From: RPQJ01 sp963793675
GTDB lineage: Bacteria > Pseudomonadota > Gammaproteobacteria > Steroidobacterales > Steroidobacteraceae
Length of the DNA stretch: 64,000 nt
Reading direction: 5' to 3'
NCBI GenBank assembly: GCA_963793675.1
Contig: CAWCBA010000008.1
Location: forward strand, 124,001 to 188,000
Under the pieces are notes generated by a model. That model worked only from the letters and a program-made list of their open reading frames with translations, ran no database searches and had not been told where the DNA came from. Shown piece by piece: positions 18,353-27,226 of the stretch. The position numbers and the translations under genes were made by a program. Every line of letters begins with the position of its first letter. The first letter of the stretch is position 1.

Positions 18353-19860
18353 GCCGGGCCGTGCCGAACGGCCGCAAGCTCGAGCGCATCGAAGTCGGCA
18401 ACGCCAGCGTCCGGCTCGGCAGGCACTGGGCCCTGCGCGATGTTTCGCTCGATATTCGTGCCGGTGAGCACTGGTTGCTGCTGGGGGCGAATGGCGCCGG
18501 CAAGACCGTCCTGCTCAAGCTGCTGCGCGGCGACGTGTGGCCGACCCCTACGGGACGCGAAACCCGCCGCTACCACCTGCGTGACGGCGAAGTGCTCGAG
18601 CAACCGCTGTTTGCGGCAGACCGCATCGCCTACCTCGGTCCCGAGCGGCAGGATCGGTACGTGCGCCATGAATCGCGGCTCGAGGTCGCTCAAGTCGTGC
18701 TCACGGGCTACGACGATTCCGACCTGCCGCTGCAGTCCGCAACAGTCAGCCAACGGCGGCGCATCCGGCAGGTGCTGCAGCAGGTGGGCCTCGCCGGCTG
18801 CGCGTCGCGATCATTCCTGTCGCTGTCGTACGGCCAGCGCCGCCGCGTGCTGCTTGCGCGCGCCGTCGTGCGCGAACCCGACGTGCTGCTGCTCGATGAG
18901 GCGCTGAACGGCCTCGACGCCAAAGGGCGCACGGCATTCCTGCGCGCCCTGCGGCTCGCGTCTTCGCCACGGACTGCGTGGGTACTTACGAGTCATCGGC
19001 GTGGCGACGCACCTGCGGGTCTCACTCACGTTGCGCGCATTGCCCACGGCAGCATCGAAAGCATCACGGACCTGCGCGCCTGCACCGTCGCTCGAGCCGC
19101 GTTGCAACCCGGGGCGCGACCAGAGCGCGCGCCGGCCTCGCGAGGCAAGGCGCAAGGTGCAAACGCCGGCGAGCGCAAGAGCCGCACTGCCAGGCCGCTG
19201 CTGCGATTACATCGGGCGGCGGTCTACCGCGAGGACCGGCCCGTCATCGGCATGTTCGACTGGACGTTGGAGCGCGGTCAGCACTGGTGCCTGCGTGGCG
19301 CGAACGGAGCGGGTAAGTCCACGTTTATCGCCATGCTCTACGGCGACCTCTGGCCCGCGTACGGCGGCAAGCGCGAGCGTCAATGGCCCGCGGCCGACGA
19401 TTGGAAGGCGCGGGTCGGGCTCGTCTCACCGGAGTTGCAGGCGCGGTATGCCGCGACGGAGTGCATCGTCGAGCAGATCGTTGCTTCCGGGTTCCACGCG
19501 AGCATCGGACTGAACGAGTGGCCGACGGCAGCGGAACTCCGCTGCGTGCGGCGTGAATTGCGCGGGTGGGGACTGGCGGACCTGGCCACGCGGCAGGCGC
19601 GCGAGTTGTCCTATGGCCAGTTGCGCCTGGCGCTGGTCGCGCGGGCGTTCGTGCGTCCGCGCCACCTGTGGTTGCTCGATGAGCCGTTCGACGGCCTCGA
19701 TACCGGGGCACGGGAGCGGCTGCGTGCAAGGCTGGACGGAGCGGTGAGCCGCGGTGCGACGGTGGTGATGGCCACCCATCACGACGAGGACGTGCCGGCC
19801 TACGTGACTCGCGTATTGCAACTGCGGCGTGGCCGCGCGCCGATCATGACGAATCGGTGA
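18337..19860 (+). CDS. Double ABC ATPase, ModF/PhrA-like
   Basis: A soluble protein with two tandem nucleotide-binding domains and no membrane segments. Walker A motifs are GANGAGKT (about residue 50) and GANGAGKS (about residue 327). Signatures are LSYGQRRR and LSYGQLRL, and Walker B motifs are VLLLDEAL and LWLLDEPF. The 507-residue length and layout match ModF (E. coli ~490 residues), an ATPase linked to the molybdate operon but of unclear role. The ATG at 18337 overlaps the MBL gene by 16 bases; a GTG at 18349 overlapping as GTGA is an equally good start. No modABC is present nearby, though Mo-cofactor genes lie 11 kb away. Confidence 0.8.
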   Translation: MARGVSRAVPNGRKLERIEVGNASVRLGRHWALRDVSLDIRAGEHWLLLGANGAGKTVLLKLLRGDVWPTPTGRETRRYHLRDGEVLEQPLFAADRIAYLGPERQDRYVRHESRLEVAQVVLTGYDDSDLPLQSATVSQRRRIRQVLQQVGLAGCASRSFLSLSYGQRRRVLLARAVVREPDVLLLDEALNGLDAKGRTAFLRALRLASSPRTAWVLTSHRRGDAPAGLTHVARIAHGSIESITDLRACTVARAALQPGARPERAPASRGKAQGANAGERKSRTARPLLRLHRAAVYREDRPVIGMFDWTLERGQHWCLRGANGAGKSTFIAMLYGDLWPAYGGKRERQWPAADDWKARVGLVSPELQARYAATECIVEQIVASGFHASIGLNEWPTAAELRCVRRELRGWGLADLATRQARELSYGQLRLALVARAFVRPRHLWLLDEPFDGLDTGARERLRARLDGAVSRGATVVMATHHDEDVPAYVTRVLQLRRGRAPIMTNR

Positions 19861-19875
19861 GCAAACCGCCGCGCT

Positions 19876-20784
19876 TCAGAGCCGCAGCACCGCCTCGTAG
19901 ACGATCACGGCGTCGCCGCTCACGCGCACGCCGGAGGCACGCTTGCCGCTGCAGGCGACGGTGACTTCGACGCGGCCCGGCCGATCGACGAAGCGGCCCT
20001 GCAGCCCCACGAACGATGCTTCGCCTGCCGACGGAGCCAGCAGCCCGTTGTGCAGCAGGTACACGCCGAGCATGCCGTGCGCGTTGCCGCTGACCGGATC
20101 CTCGGGTATGCCGATGACCGGGCAGAACATGCGCGACTCGGTGGTCGTCGGCCCCGGCCCTGGCTTCAGGGCGAAGACGAAGAAGCCATCGGCACCCACG
20201 TGCGACGTGAGGTCAATCAACCGCTCCATGTTCGGCTGCAGCGAGTCGAGCGTGTCCGGCGACCGCAGGCCGATCAGCAGGCGCGAATTCGCCGTGCTCA
20301 TCACCTGCACCGGGCAGGCCGGATGCAGGCTCGACGAACTGATGCCAAGCGCATCGAGAACCGGGCCCAGGCGTTCTTCCGGGACGATCGGGCCGAACGT
20401 CGCGGGTGTCTGGTCGATAGTGACGCGGAGGCTCGGCGCCTTGCCGCTCACCTCGATGCCGACGATGCCAGCCAGCGACTTCTGGCGGACCTTGCCACGC
20501 GGAACGCCATCGGCCATCGCGCGCACGTAGTGCGCAGCCACCGTGGCGTGACCGACGAACCCGACTTCACGGCGCGGCGAGAAGAAACGCAACTCGACGT
20601 CGTAGTCGGGTGAATCCGAACCGAGCACGAACGCCACTTCGAGGCCCATGAGCTCGCGCGCGATGCGGCGCATCTCTTGCTCCTCGAGCACGTCGGCATC
20701 GAGCACTACCGCGGCGGGGTTGCCGCAGAAACGCTCCTGCGTAAAGGCATCGACGAGGAACAGGCGGCAGGTGCGCTGAGTCAT
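19876..20784 (-). CDS. PhzF-family isomerase-like protein
   Basis: A 302-residue member of the PhzF/diaminopimelate-epimerase-fold family. Motifs are VDAFTQERFCGNPAAVV at the N-terminus, MGLEVAFV with the likely catalytic Glu49 (Glu45 in PhzF), FFSPRREVGFVGHAT, and EDPVSGNAHG in the second half. No phenazine genes are nearby, so it is not evidence for phenazine synthesis; most family members are of unknown function. It is convergent with the ABC ATPase gene and transcribed away from the TPP-riboswitch operon. Confidence 0.85.
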   Translation of the reverse strand: MTQRTCRLFLVDAFTQERFCGNPAAVVLDADVLEEQEMRRIARELMGLEVAFVLGSDSPDYDVELRFFSPRREVGFVGHATVAAHYVRAMADGVPRGKVRQKSLAGIVGIEVSGKAPSLRVTIDQTPATFGPIVPEERLGPVLDALGISSSSLHPACPVQVMSTANSRLLIGLRSPDTLDSLQPNMERLIDLTSHVGADGFFVFALKPGPGPTTTESRMFCPVIGIPEDPVSGNAHGMLGVYLLHNGLLAPSAGEASFVGLQGRFVDRPGRVEVTVACSGKRASGVRVSGDAVIVYEAVLRL

Positions 20785-20880
20785 GGTGGCGGCAGGTTTC
20801 CCGGGCTTCGAGGATGGGCATTAGTCCTCAGCCGCTGCGCCCCGTCAACATTTTCAGGCCATCGCGCCGCCGTTAGCACC

Positions 20881-20886
20881 TATAAT
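20881..20886 (+). promoter_or_regulatory. -10 box of the thiamine operon
   Basis: A consensus TATAAT whose expected start site (about 20893) falls at the 5' edge of the TPP aptamer. No convincing -35 hexamer is seen at 16-18 bp spacing. Confidence 0.6.
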
Positions 20887-20889
20887 TCG

Positions 20890-21000
20890 CCTCACCTTGG
20901 GGTGGCCTGCAGGGCCTGAGATGTCGACCGCGGGCGCGCAATGCGGCGCCGCACATCGACGAACCCGTTGAACCTGATCCGGTTAGTACCGGCGGAGGGA
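20890..21000 (+). ncRNA. TPP riboswitch (THI element)
   Basis: Conserved aptamer cores are directly readable: CTTGGGGTGGCC, GGCCTGAGATG (20914-20923), and the second pyrophosphate-binding part GAACCCGTTGAACCTGATCC then GGTTAGTACCGGCGGAGGGA. The variable P3 arm lies between them (20924-20958). The aptamer ends in GGAGGGA only 6 bases before the ATG of the receptor gene at 21007, so the Shine-Dalgarno sequence is part of the aptamer 3' side. Control is therefore most likely translational, off when TPP is bound. Confidence 0.95.
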
Positions 21001-21006
21001 GTGGGT

Positions 21007-23145
21007 ATGCGTCCCGGACTGTCTCCAATTCATTCGTATTCATTGCTCGATGCGGGCCGGCCACGGGGCCAGGCGCCTGCCGCATGGGTCGCCTTGCTGC
21101 CCCTGGCGCTGTTGACGGCAGGCCCGGCCGCTGCGGCGGGCCCGGCACGGCCTTCACCGCCGCTCGAGGAAATCATCGTCACCGCCTCGCTGCGGGACCT
21201 GTCGCTGACGGAGATTCCGGCGAGCATCACGGTGCTCGAGCAGGCGACGCTGCAATCCGCCGGGCTGCAGCATTTCGAGGACGTGCTCGGCCTGGTGCCG
21301 AACCTCAACTGGTCGGGCGGCACGTCGCGGCCACGCTTTTTCCAGCTGCGCGGCGTCGGCGAGCTCGAGCAATACCAGGGCGCGCCGAATCCTTCGGTCG
21401 GCTTTCTAATCGATGACATCGACCTGAGTGGCGTCGGCATGCCGGCGACGCTGTTCGACACCCAGCAGGTCGAAGTGCTGCGCGGTCCGCAAGGCACCCG
21501 CTATGGCGCGAATGCGCTCGCGGGCCTGGTGAAGATCAAGACCCGCGACGCAGCGACGACCCCGGACTTTCACGCGCAGGTCACCGCTGCCGAGCACGAC
21601 ACCTGGTCGGCAGGCATGGCGGGTGGCGGTCCGATCGGCGACGCGGGTTCGGCGTGGCGCCTCGCGGGCCAGGGCTTCTCGAGTGATGGCTTCCTGCGCA
21701 ACTCCTACCTCAATCGTGACGACACCAACGGTCGCGACGAGTCGACGCTGCGCGGCAAGCTGCGGTGGGAACTGGCCCCGGGCTGGCGTGCGGATCTCGC
21801 CGCCCTGTATGTCGACATTGACAACGGCTTCGACGCCTTCACTCCCGACAATTCGCGCAGGACGCTTTCCGACAGGCCGGGTCGGGATGCGCAGCGTACG
21901 CGTGGCGCGTCGGCCGACGTCGCCGGCAGGCTCGGGGTTTACACGGTGCGCAGCGTGAGCGCGTACGCGCGGTCCGACAGCGTGTACAGCTTCGATGGGG
22001 ACTGGGGCAACGACGCGTACTGGGGTGAGTTCGCACCCTACGACTATTTCTCGCGCTACGCGCGCAGGCGGTCGACCTTGAGCCAGGACCTGCGCATCGA
22101 GAGCAACCCGGGTGGCCCCGTCGACTGGGTGGCCGGTGTCTACGCGCTGCGGTTCGATGAGGATTCCGAGCAGCGCGACGAATTCGCAGGCGAACTGCTG
22201 CGCCCGCTGCTCGAGACGAATTACGCGGCGACCAGCCTCGCGGCCTACGGTGAAGCCGAGTGGCAGTTGCCGCACGATCTGTCGCTCGCCGCAGGCATGC
22301 GTGTCGAGACGCGGTCCGCCGGCTACAGCGACTCCGACGGTGCTCGCTTCGATCCGCACGACACGATGGCCGGCGGCCAGGTTTCCTTGCGCGGGCCGCT
22401 CGGCGGTTCGAGCCAGTGGTACGCCACGGTGGCGCGCGGCTACAAGGCGGGCGGATTCAACATCGGGCAGTTCGTGCCGGACGACCGGCGCCAGTTCACG
22501 CCGGAATACCTGTGGAACGCGGAGTCGGGTATCCGCTTCACGAATGCCGACGCGCAGGTGCAGGGCGACATCGCGCTCTTCTACATGTGGCGCGAAGACC
22601 AGCAGGTGGCGTCCTCGTTCCAGCTCGATCCGGGCGATCCGTTGTCGTACGTTTTCTATACCGACAATGCCGCCAGGGGTCGCAACTACGGCCTCGAAGC
22701 CTCGCTGGCCTGGCGACCCGTCGAACGTTTCAGCCTGGGTGCAACGCTGGGATTGCTGCATTCCGCATACGTCGGCTACCGTTACGGCGATCGCAATCTC
22801 GACGGTCGGGAGCAGGCGCATGCCCCCGGCTACCAGTACTCGTTGTCCGCGCAGTGGGGCGGCGGGGAAGGGTGGATGGCCCGCGCGGACTTGAACGGAG
22901 TCGACGCCTTTTACTTCGATACCAGCCACGACCAGCGTTCGGACCCGTACACCTTGCTCAACCTGAAGGCCGGTTACTCGCACGGCCCCTGGTCGGTCGA
23001 GGGCTGGGTGCGCAACGTCACGAACGCGAATTACGCGGTCCGCGGGTTCTATTTCGGGCTCGAGCCGCCAGACTATGCCAACAAGCTGTACGTTCAGCGC
23101 GGCGATGGACGAATTGCGGGAGTCACTTTGCAGTGGCGCTGGTAA
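21007..23145 (+). CDS. TonB-dependent receptor, predicted thiamine or thiamine-precursor transporter
   Basis: An outer-membrane receptor of 712 residues. The ATG at 21007 is used because upstream in-frame codons lie inside the riboswitch. The N-terminus has a hydrophobic segment (WVALLPLALLTAGPAAAAG), TonB-box-like EEIIVTASLRD, plug motifs FFQLRGVGELEQY and VEVLRGPQGTRYGANALAGL, and a barrel ending VTLQWRW with an aromatic end. Being first behind a TPP riboswitch and followed by a thiamine-binding-fold protein, a PnuT-like permease and a kinase makes thiamine the likely ligand. This function is inferred from context, not from the receptor sequence. Confidence 0.88.
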   Translation: MRPGLSPIHSYSLLDAGRPRGQAPAAWVALLPLALLTAGPAAAAGPARPSPPLEEIIVTASLRDLSLTEIPASITVLEQATLQSAGLQHFEDVLGLVPNLNWSGGTSRPRFFQLRGVGELEQYQGAPNPSVGFLIDDIDLSGVGMPATLFDTQQVEVLRGPQGTRYGANALAGLVKIKTRDAATTPDFHAQVTAAEHDTWSAGMAGGGPIGDAGSAWRLAGQGFSSDGFLRNSYLNRDDTNGRDESTLRGKLRWELAPGWRADLAALYVDIDNGFDAFTPDNSRRTLSDRPGRDAQRTRGASADVAGRLGVYTVRSVSAYARSDSVYSFDGDWGNDAYWGEFAPYDYFSRYARRRSTLSQDLRIESNPGGPVDWVAGVYALRFDEDSEQRDEFAGELLRPLLETNYAATSLAAYGEAEWQLPHDLSLAAGMRVETRSAGYSDSDGARFDPHDTMAGGQVSLRGPLGGSSQWYATVARGYKAGGFNIGQFVPDDRRQFTPEYLWNAESGIRFTNADAQVQGDIALFYMWREDQQVASSFQLDPGDPLSYVFYTDNAARGRNYGLEASLAWRPVERFSLGATLGLLHSAYVGYRYGDRNLDGREQAHAPGYQYSLSAQWGGGEGWMARADLNGVDAFYFDTSHDQRSDPYTLLNLKAGYSHGPWSVEGWVRNVTNANYAVRGFYFGLEPPDYANKLYVQRGDGRIAGVTLQWRW

Positions 23146-23176
23146 CGGCGCGACGGTCAGTCACGAGGACACACAG

Positions 23177-23434
23177 ATGCGCACGGCAGTTGAAATCAGC
23201 CTCTATCCCCTCGACGCGGACTACGTTCCGCCGATCAAGGACTTCATCGAACGCCTCAATGCCTATCCGGATCTCGACGTCGTCACCAACGCGATGAGTA
23301 CGCAGGTGGCGGGCGAGCACGGTCTGCTGTTCACGGCGCTCGAGCAGGAGACGCGCCGCACGTTCGGCGCAGGGCGCCGCGCGGTCTTTGTCATGAAGGT
23401 GCTCGGCGGGCCGCCGACCTCGGACGAAGGTTGA
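23177..23434 (+). CDS. YkoF/MTH1187-like thiamine-binding-fold protein
   Basis: An 85-residue protein beginning MRTAVEISLYPLDADYVPP, with VVTNAMSTQVAGEHG and VFVMKVLGG, matching the small YkoF-like (Thiamine_BP) fold. The ATG at 23177 is selected over an upstream in-frame ATG because GAGGA lies 11 bases before it and the family start fits. Proteins of this type recur in TPP-regulated salvage operons and are thought to bind thiamine or HMP. Its stop overlaps the TTG start of the permease gene (TTGA). Confidence 0.8.
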   Translation: MRTAVEISLYPLDADYVPPIKDFIERLNAYPDLDVVTNAMSTQVAGEHGLLFTALEQETRRTFGAGRRAVFVMKVLGGPPTSDEG

Positions 23435-24045
23435 CCCCGCTCGACCCGGTGCTCGGCGCATTCGCGGCCGTACCTGCCATCGAATGGGTGGCGGCCGGTC
23501 TGGCGCTCGGCTACCTCCTCTTCGCGATCCGGCAGAGCGCCTGGTGCTGGCTGTTCGCCGTCGTCAGTGCGCTGCTCTACCTCGTCGTCTTTGCGCGCGC
23601 GGGGCTGGTCATGCAGGCCGCGCTGCAGGTCTTCTACGTCGGCATGTCGGTCTATGGCTGGCGTCATTGGCGCGGCTCCGCATCGGTGGCGCCGCTCGCC
23701 GTCAGCCGCTGGACGGTACGACAACACGCGGTGGCCGGGGCCGTCATCGTCGTCTTCGCGCTGGTGAATGGCTGGGTGATCACGCGCGGAGTGCCGGCGT
23801 CCTGGGTGCCCTATCTCGACGCGGCGATCGCGTGGGGCAGCGTGCTCACGACGTGGATGGTGGCGCGCAAGGTGCTCGAGAACTGGCTGTACTGGATGGT
23901 GCTGGACTTTGCCGCGGCCGCGCTCGCCGCCTGGCAAGGGCTCGCGGCCACCGCATTGCTGTTCCTGCTGTACACGGCGTTGGCGTTGCGCGGCTACCGG
24001 GAATGGCGCCGTGACGAAATGCGCGCGGCCGCACACGCGAGTTAG
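23431..24045 (+). CDS. pnuT: PnuC-family transporter, predicted thiamine permease (PnuT)
   Basis: An inner-membrane protein of 204 residues with about seven hydrophobic helices (for example WVAAGLALGYLLFAIRQ, WLFAVVSALLYLVVF, ALLFLLYTALALRGY). The family signature region is FYVGMSVYGWRHWR, and the C-terminal LYWMVLDFAAAALAAWQG matches the PnuC fold. PnuC homologues behind TPP riboswitches (PnuT) carry thiamine by facilitated diffusion, trapped by phosphorylation. The TTG start overlaps the upstream stop, so translation is coupled. The adjacent kinase would provide the trapping step. Confidence 0.83.
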   Translation: MTPLDPVLGAFAAVPAIEWVAAGLALGYLLFAIRQSAWCWLFAVVSALLYLVVFARAGLVMQAALQVFYVGMSVYGWRHWRGSASVAPLAVSRWTVRQHAVAGAVIVVFALVNGWVITRGVPASWVPYLDAAIAWGSVLTTWMVARKVLENWLYWMVLDFAAAALAAWQGLAATALLFLLYTALALRGYREWRRDEMRAAAHAS

Positions 24046-24050
24046 CTGGC

Positions 24051-24965
24051 ATGCGAACCGAGGAGTGGCAGGCGGCTGAGCGTGCGGCGCGGGTTGTCCT
24101 CGCCAACGAGGTGGGCACGGCCTCGCTCGCAGCGGCAGCGTTCGAGCCCATCGCAGGAAGGCTCAGCAATTTTGCCTGGCACGTGTCGGTGCCCGGTCAG
24201 GACCGGTTCGTGCGCTATGCGGGCGCGGGCAACGAGCGGCTGGGCGCCGACTTGCGCGCGGAAGGCGAAATTCTCCGGTTCGTTGCCGATGCCGGGCTCG
24301 CGCCGCAAGTAGTGCGCTGCGATCCATCGGCGCGACTGCTGGTCACGCAGTGGATTGCCAGCTCGCAGGGCGATCCTTTTGCCGGGAACCATGATCGAAC
24401 GATACAGCGAGTCGCGGAGATGCTGCGCCAACTGCATGAACTGACGCCGCCGCCTGGCATGCGGGTCGTCGATTTCGCGGTGCAGGTGCGCCAGCTGCAG
24501 ACCGTTCTGGCGGCGCAGGCCGTCCGGCCCGCACTCGCCGCGTGCGCCGCGGAGGTCCTGACACAACTCGGTCCAGGTCGGGCGAATGCGCTCTGCCATC
24601 ACGACGTCCACGCGCAGAACCTCGTGACCGATCCCTCGGGTCGGCTGTGGCTCGTCGACTGGGAGTACGCCGGGTTGGGCGACCCCGTGTTCGACCTCGC
24701 GTCCTGCGCGAGCCAACTGGAGTTGTCGACGGCAAGCACTCGTCTCTTGTGCGATCGGTACATCCGTGCGGGCGGAACGGTCGAACTGGAGAGGCTGGAG
24801 CTCGCGCGCTGGGCTTTCGACTACGTGCAGTGGCTCTGGTATCGCGGTCTGCTGGCATCCGCGACGCCCGGTCCCGATGCCATCGAGGCGGCTCACCGGG
24901 CGGAGCGGATCGAACGCGACCTGCAGGCGCGTGCATCCGGGGTCTTGCGCTGCAATAATCACTGA
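24051..24965 (+). CDS. Aminoglycoside phosphotransferase-fold kinase, predicted thiamine kinase
   Basis: A 304-residue small-molecule kinase of the choline/aminoglycoside kinase fold. The catalytic loop is CHHDVHAQNLV (HxDxxxxN) at about residues 183-193, followed by the metal-binding LVDWEYAGLGDPVFDLA. The N-terminal lobe region FEPIAGRLSNFAWHV resembles the ThiK/choline kinase start. It lies 5 bases after the permease gene in the TPP-controlled operon, so phosphorylation of imported thiamine (as by ThiK) is the likely role. Choline is the alternative. Confidence 0.8.
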   Translation: MRTEEWQAAERAARVVLANEVGTASLAAAAFEPIAGRLSNFAWHVSVPGQDRFVRYAGAGNERLGADLRAEGEILRFVADAGLAPQVVRCDPSARLLVTQWIASSQGDPFAGNHDRTIQRVAEMLRQLHELTPPPGMRVVDFAVQVRQLQTVLAAQAVRPALAACAAEVLTQLGPGRANALCHHDVHAQNLVTDPSGRLWLVDWEYAGLGDPVFDLASCASQLELSTASTRLLCDRYIRAGGTVELERLELARWAFDYVQWLWYRGLLASATPGPDAIEAAHRAERIERDLQARASGVLRCNNH

Positions 24966-24994
24966 TTCGATCACAACGACTGGCGGGTGCGAGC

Positions 24995-25312
24995 ATGGCG
25001 AAGATGGTGGTGACCGACCGCGACGGCAACGTCCACGAGGTCGAGGGACGTCTCGGCGTCAAGCTGATGGAGACGCTGCGGGAATTCGACTACGGCGTCA
25101 CGGCCATCTGCGGCGGGCTCTGCTCGTGCGCCACCTGCCACATCTTCATCAAGCCTGACTGGATGCCGAAACTGCCCGCGCCGCAGGGCGACGAAAAGGA
25201 ACTGCTGGTCGAATTGCAGCATTACGACGCGGCAACGTCGCGCCTCAGCTGCCAGGTGGAGTTCACGCCGGCGCTCGACGGCCTCGAACTCAAGATCGCG
25301 CCAGACGAGTGA
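24995..25312 (+). CDS. Adrenodoxin-type [2Fe-2S] ferredoxin
   Basis: A 105-residue ferredoxin with cluster ligands C39, C45, C48 and C86 in CGGLCSCATCHIF and LSCQVEF; an extra Cys43 sits inside the loop. This class donates electrons to P450s and to Rieske oxygenases. It starts 29 bases after the thiamine-kinase gene but belongs functionally with the convergent Rieske/MaoC operon next door, and could serve the three oxygenases in this region. No ferredoxin reductase is encoded in the window. Confidence 0.92.
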   Translation: MAKMVVTDRDGNVHEVEGRLGVKLMETLREFDYGVTAICGGLCSCATCHIFIKPDWMPKLPAPQGDEKELLVELQHYDAATSRLSCQVEFTPALDGLELKIAPDE

Positions 25313-25324
25313 TCGGACGAGCGA

Positions 25325-25786
25325 TCAGGCGGCCTTGGTACGCGGCCCTGTTTCGACGAGGTTGATGCTGCGGCAGGTCCAGGCGATCTCGTCGCGCTGG
25401 TTCAGGAGCGTATAGCGGAATTCCACCACGCCGCGCGTTGCGTCCGACGACGACGGGCGCTTCGCGAGGCATTCAAACCGCGCCCGCAGCCGGTCACCGG
25501 CACGCACGGCCACCGGCCACTTCACGTCCTCCCAGGCGACGCCGCAGATCCAGGCGATGTCGCCGCTGATTTCGTGATCGAGCCTGCGCCACAACGCCAT
25601 CGTGTAGATGCCCGAGGCGATCACTTCGCCGAACACGGAATCGCGCGCGGCCTGCGGGTCCGCGTGGAAATACTGCGGATCGTAAGCGCGCGAGAAGGCG
25701 AGGAGGGCATCGAGTTCGACGGTCTCCTCGTGCGATTCGCGCGCCTCCCCGACGACGAGGTCGTCGTAGTAGCGGCGCGCGCTCAC
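25325..25786 (-). CDS. MaoC-like hot-dog hydratase
   Basis: A 153-residue single hot-dog domain. The hydratase-2 motif is FSRAYDPQYFHAD with catalytic-type Asp36 and His41, followed by FGEVIASGIYTMALWRRL. Relatives hydrate enoyl-CoA or act on other acyl-CoA intermediates. Its GTG start overlaps the stop of the Rieske gene (GTGA), so it is translated with the oxygenase from the promoter at ~27.2 kb. A hydratase coupled to an oxygenase suggests the product soon enters CoA-linked breakdown. Confidence 0.87.
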   Translation of the reverse strand: MSARRYYDDLVVGEARESHEETVELDALLAFSRAYDPQYFHADPQAARDSVFGEVIASGIYTMALWRRLDHEISGDIAWICGVAWEDVKWPVAVRAGDRLRARFECLAKRPSSSDATRGVVEFRYTLLNQRDEIAWTCRSINLVETGPRTKAA

Positions 25787-27147
25787 TTCTCGCCGTTGAT
25801 GTAACGGTCGATCTCGCGCTGGTAGTGGCGCAGACGCGATTCCTGCTGGCTCCAGAGCGGCCCGCGGAAGCCACGCGACTTCTGTCCCCGCTGCACGGCC
25901 TCGACCAGGTCGACGTCCTGGTTCAATACATCACCGAGGTCGGCGCGCTCGCCACCGACGAAGTGATGCTCGATGTTCGGGCGAGTGGCACCCGTGACGT
26001 CGGTGCCCTTCGGCAGGCCCATCCAGCCCGGCACCGAGTATTTCGGATCGTCAACGGGACGGACCATCGTCATGTTGTCGTAGAAGAAGCGCTCGGGGTC
26101 CGTCGGGTGCGGCTGGAAGCGCATGATGAACACGCCTTCCGGGTGCATGCCGATCTGCACGTTCGGGAAGTAGCCGGTGGCCCAGCTGTCGGTGAGCTGG
26201 CCGTCGGTGAATTTCTCGTAGTGGTCGAGTCCGAGGCGCTTCGCGCGCTCGCGCTTCGCCTGCTGCACGGCCACGCGCACTTCCATGGCCGTGCCCTTGA
26301 ACTCGGCCGGATCCATGCCGGCCTCGATCATCATGTACTGCAGGCCTTCGTTGACGTTCTCGCGGTCGTGCAGGCGATGACTGGGCGTGCAGATCGGCAC
26401 GATCATGCGCTGGAAGCCGTTCGGGTAGGTGTCGTACTGCGAGAAGTCCTCCATCACGCCCTGCGTCTGCGGATGGATGTGCGGCAGGTGATAGGTCTCG
26501 TAGAACGCGTCGACGCCGGTCTTCCAGTTCGCCTGCCACTCGGTGCGCACGTGGCGCACGACGTGCATCTTGTCGATCTGGTAGTTCTCGATGTAGCCCG
26601 GCGGCAGGCCGATCCACTCGCGCAGTGCCGGCGCCCTGCCATCCATGTTGATGAAGATCAGGCCGCCGACCTGGTCGCAGCGCACCTCCGTGAGTCCGGG
26701 GCGATGCTCGACGAGCTCAGGCTCGAAACTGTGCTCGTCGGTGATGCAGTCGAGCTTGCCGTCGATGCAGAAACGCCAGGCGTGGAACGCGCAGGTGAAC
26801 CTGGCGACGCTGCCACGCTCGTTGAGCGCGATCGGGTTCGCGCGATGCGGGCACACGTTGTAGAAAGCGCGGATGCCGCCGTCTGCCTGGCGCACGATCA
26901 CGAAACTTTCGTGGCCGTGGTTGAAGACGGTGTAGTCCCCTTCCTCGGGAATGTCCGAGGTCACGCCGGCCAGCAGCCACACGCGCGGCCACAGGAACTT
27001 CCACTCTTTTTCCATGAACTCGCGCGAGTAGTAGCGCGCGGGATCCGGCACGTCGAGGCCGTCGTCGGCCTCCGGTTGCTTGGCTTCGAGCGACCCGGCC
27101 GGGGCACTGAGATTCATCGGCCAGACGGCCTTCAGGTTCGCAGCCAT
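25783..27147 (-). CDS. Rieske non-heme iron oxygenase, alpha subunit (1)
   Basis: A 454-residue ring-hydroxylating-type oxygenase. The Rieske cluster ligands are C99, H101, C119 and H122 (VCPHRANP and TCAFHAW). The mononuclear iron site is DAFYETYHLPHIHP with H220 and H225. The bridging residue is Glu217, as in carnitine oxygenase CntA, rather than the usual Asp. No beta subunit is encoded nearby, so this is an alpha-only type. It is first in a two-gene operon with MaoC; GAGG and AAGG lie before the ATG, and a palindromic operator (27209-27226) plus -10 TATATT lie just upstream. Confidence 0.95.
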   Translation of the reverse strand: MAANLKAVWPMNLSAPAGSLEAKQPEADDGLDVPDPARYYSREFMEKEWKFLWPRVWLLAGVTSDIPEEGDYTVFNHGHESFVIVRQADGGIRAFYNVCPHRANPIALNERGSVARFTCAFHAWRFCIDGKLDCITDEHSFEPELVEHRPGLTEVRCDQVGGLIFINMDGRAPALREWIGLPPGYIENYQIDKMHVVRHVRTEWQANWKTGVDAFYETYHLPHIHPQTQGVMEDFSQYDTYPNGFQRMIVPICTPSHRLHDRENVNEGLQYMMIEAGMDPAEFKGTAMEVRVAVQQAKRERAKRLGLDHYEKFTDGQLTDSWATGYFPNVQIGMHPEGVFIMRFQPHPTDPERFFYDNMTMVRPVDDPKYSVPGWMGLPKGTDVTGATRPNIEHHFVGGERADLGDVLNQDVDLVEAVQRGQKSRGFRGPLWSQQESRLRHYQREIDRYINGEK

Positions 27148-27208
27148 TACCTTAACCTCGAATCGGATGGGCGGGACCGGCCGAATATAGCAAAGGGGTC
27201 CAGAAAAG

Positions 27209-27226
27209 AAACAGACCTGACTGTTT
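27209..27226. promoter_or_regulatory. Palindromic operator, copy 1
   Basis: AAACAGACCTGACTGTTT, 16 of 18 matches to the perfect palindrome at 49826. On the minus strand a -10 box TATATT (27189-27184) lies 19 bp away, driving the Rieske/MaoC operon. Confidence 0.75.

Noticed and set aside
19876..20784. Phenazine biosynthesis
   Set aside because: Only a PhzF-fold protein is present; no other phenazine genes, and the family is functionally broad.
20941..21006. An upstream ATG start for the thiamine receptor gene
   Set aside because: The codons lie inside the TPP aptamer; the ATG at 21007 follows the aptamer Shine-Dalgarno sequence.
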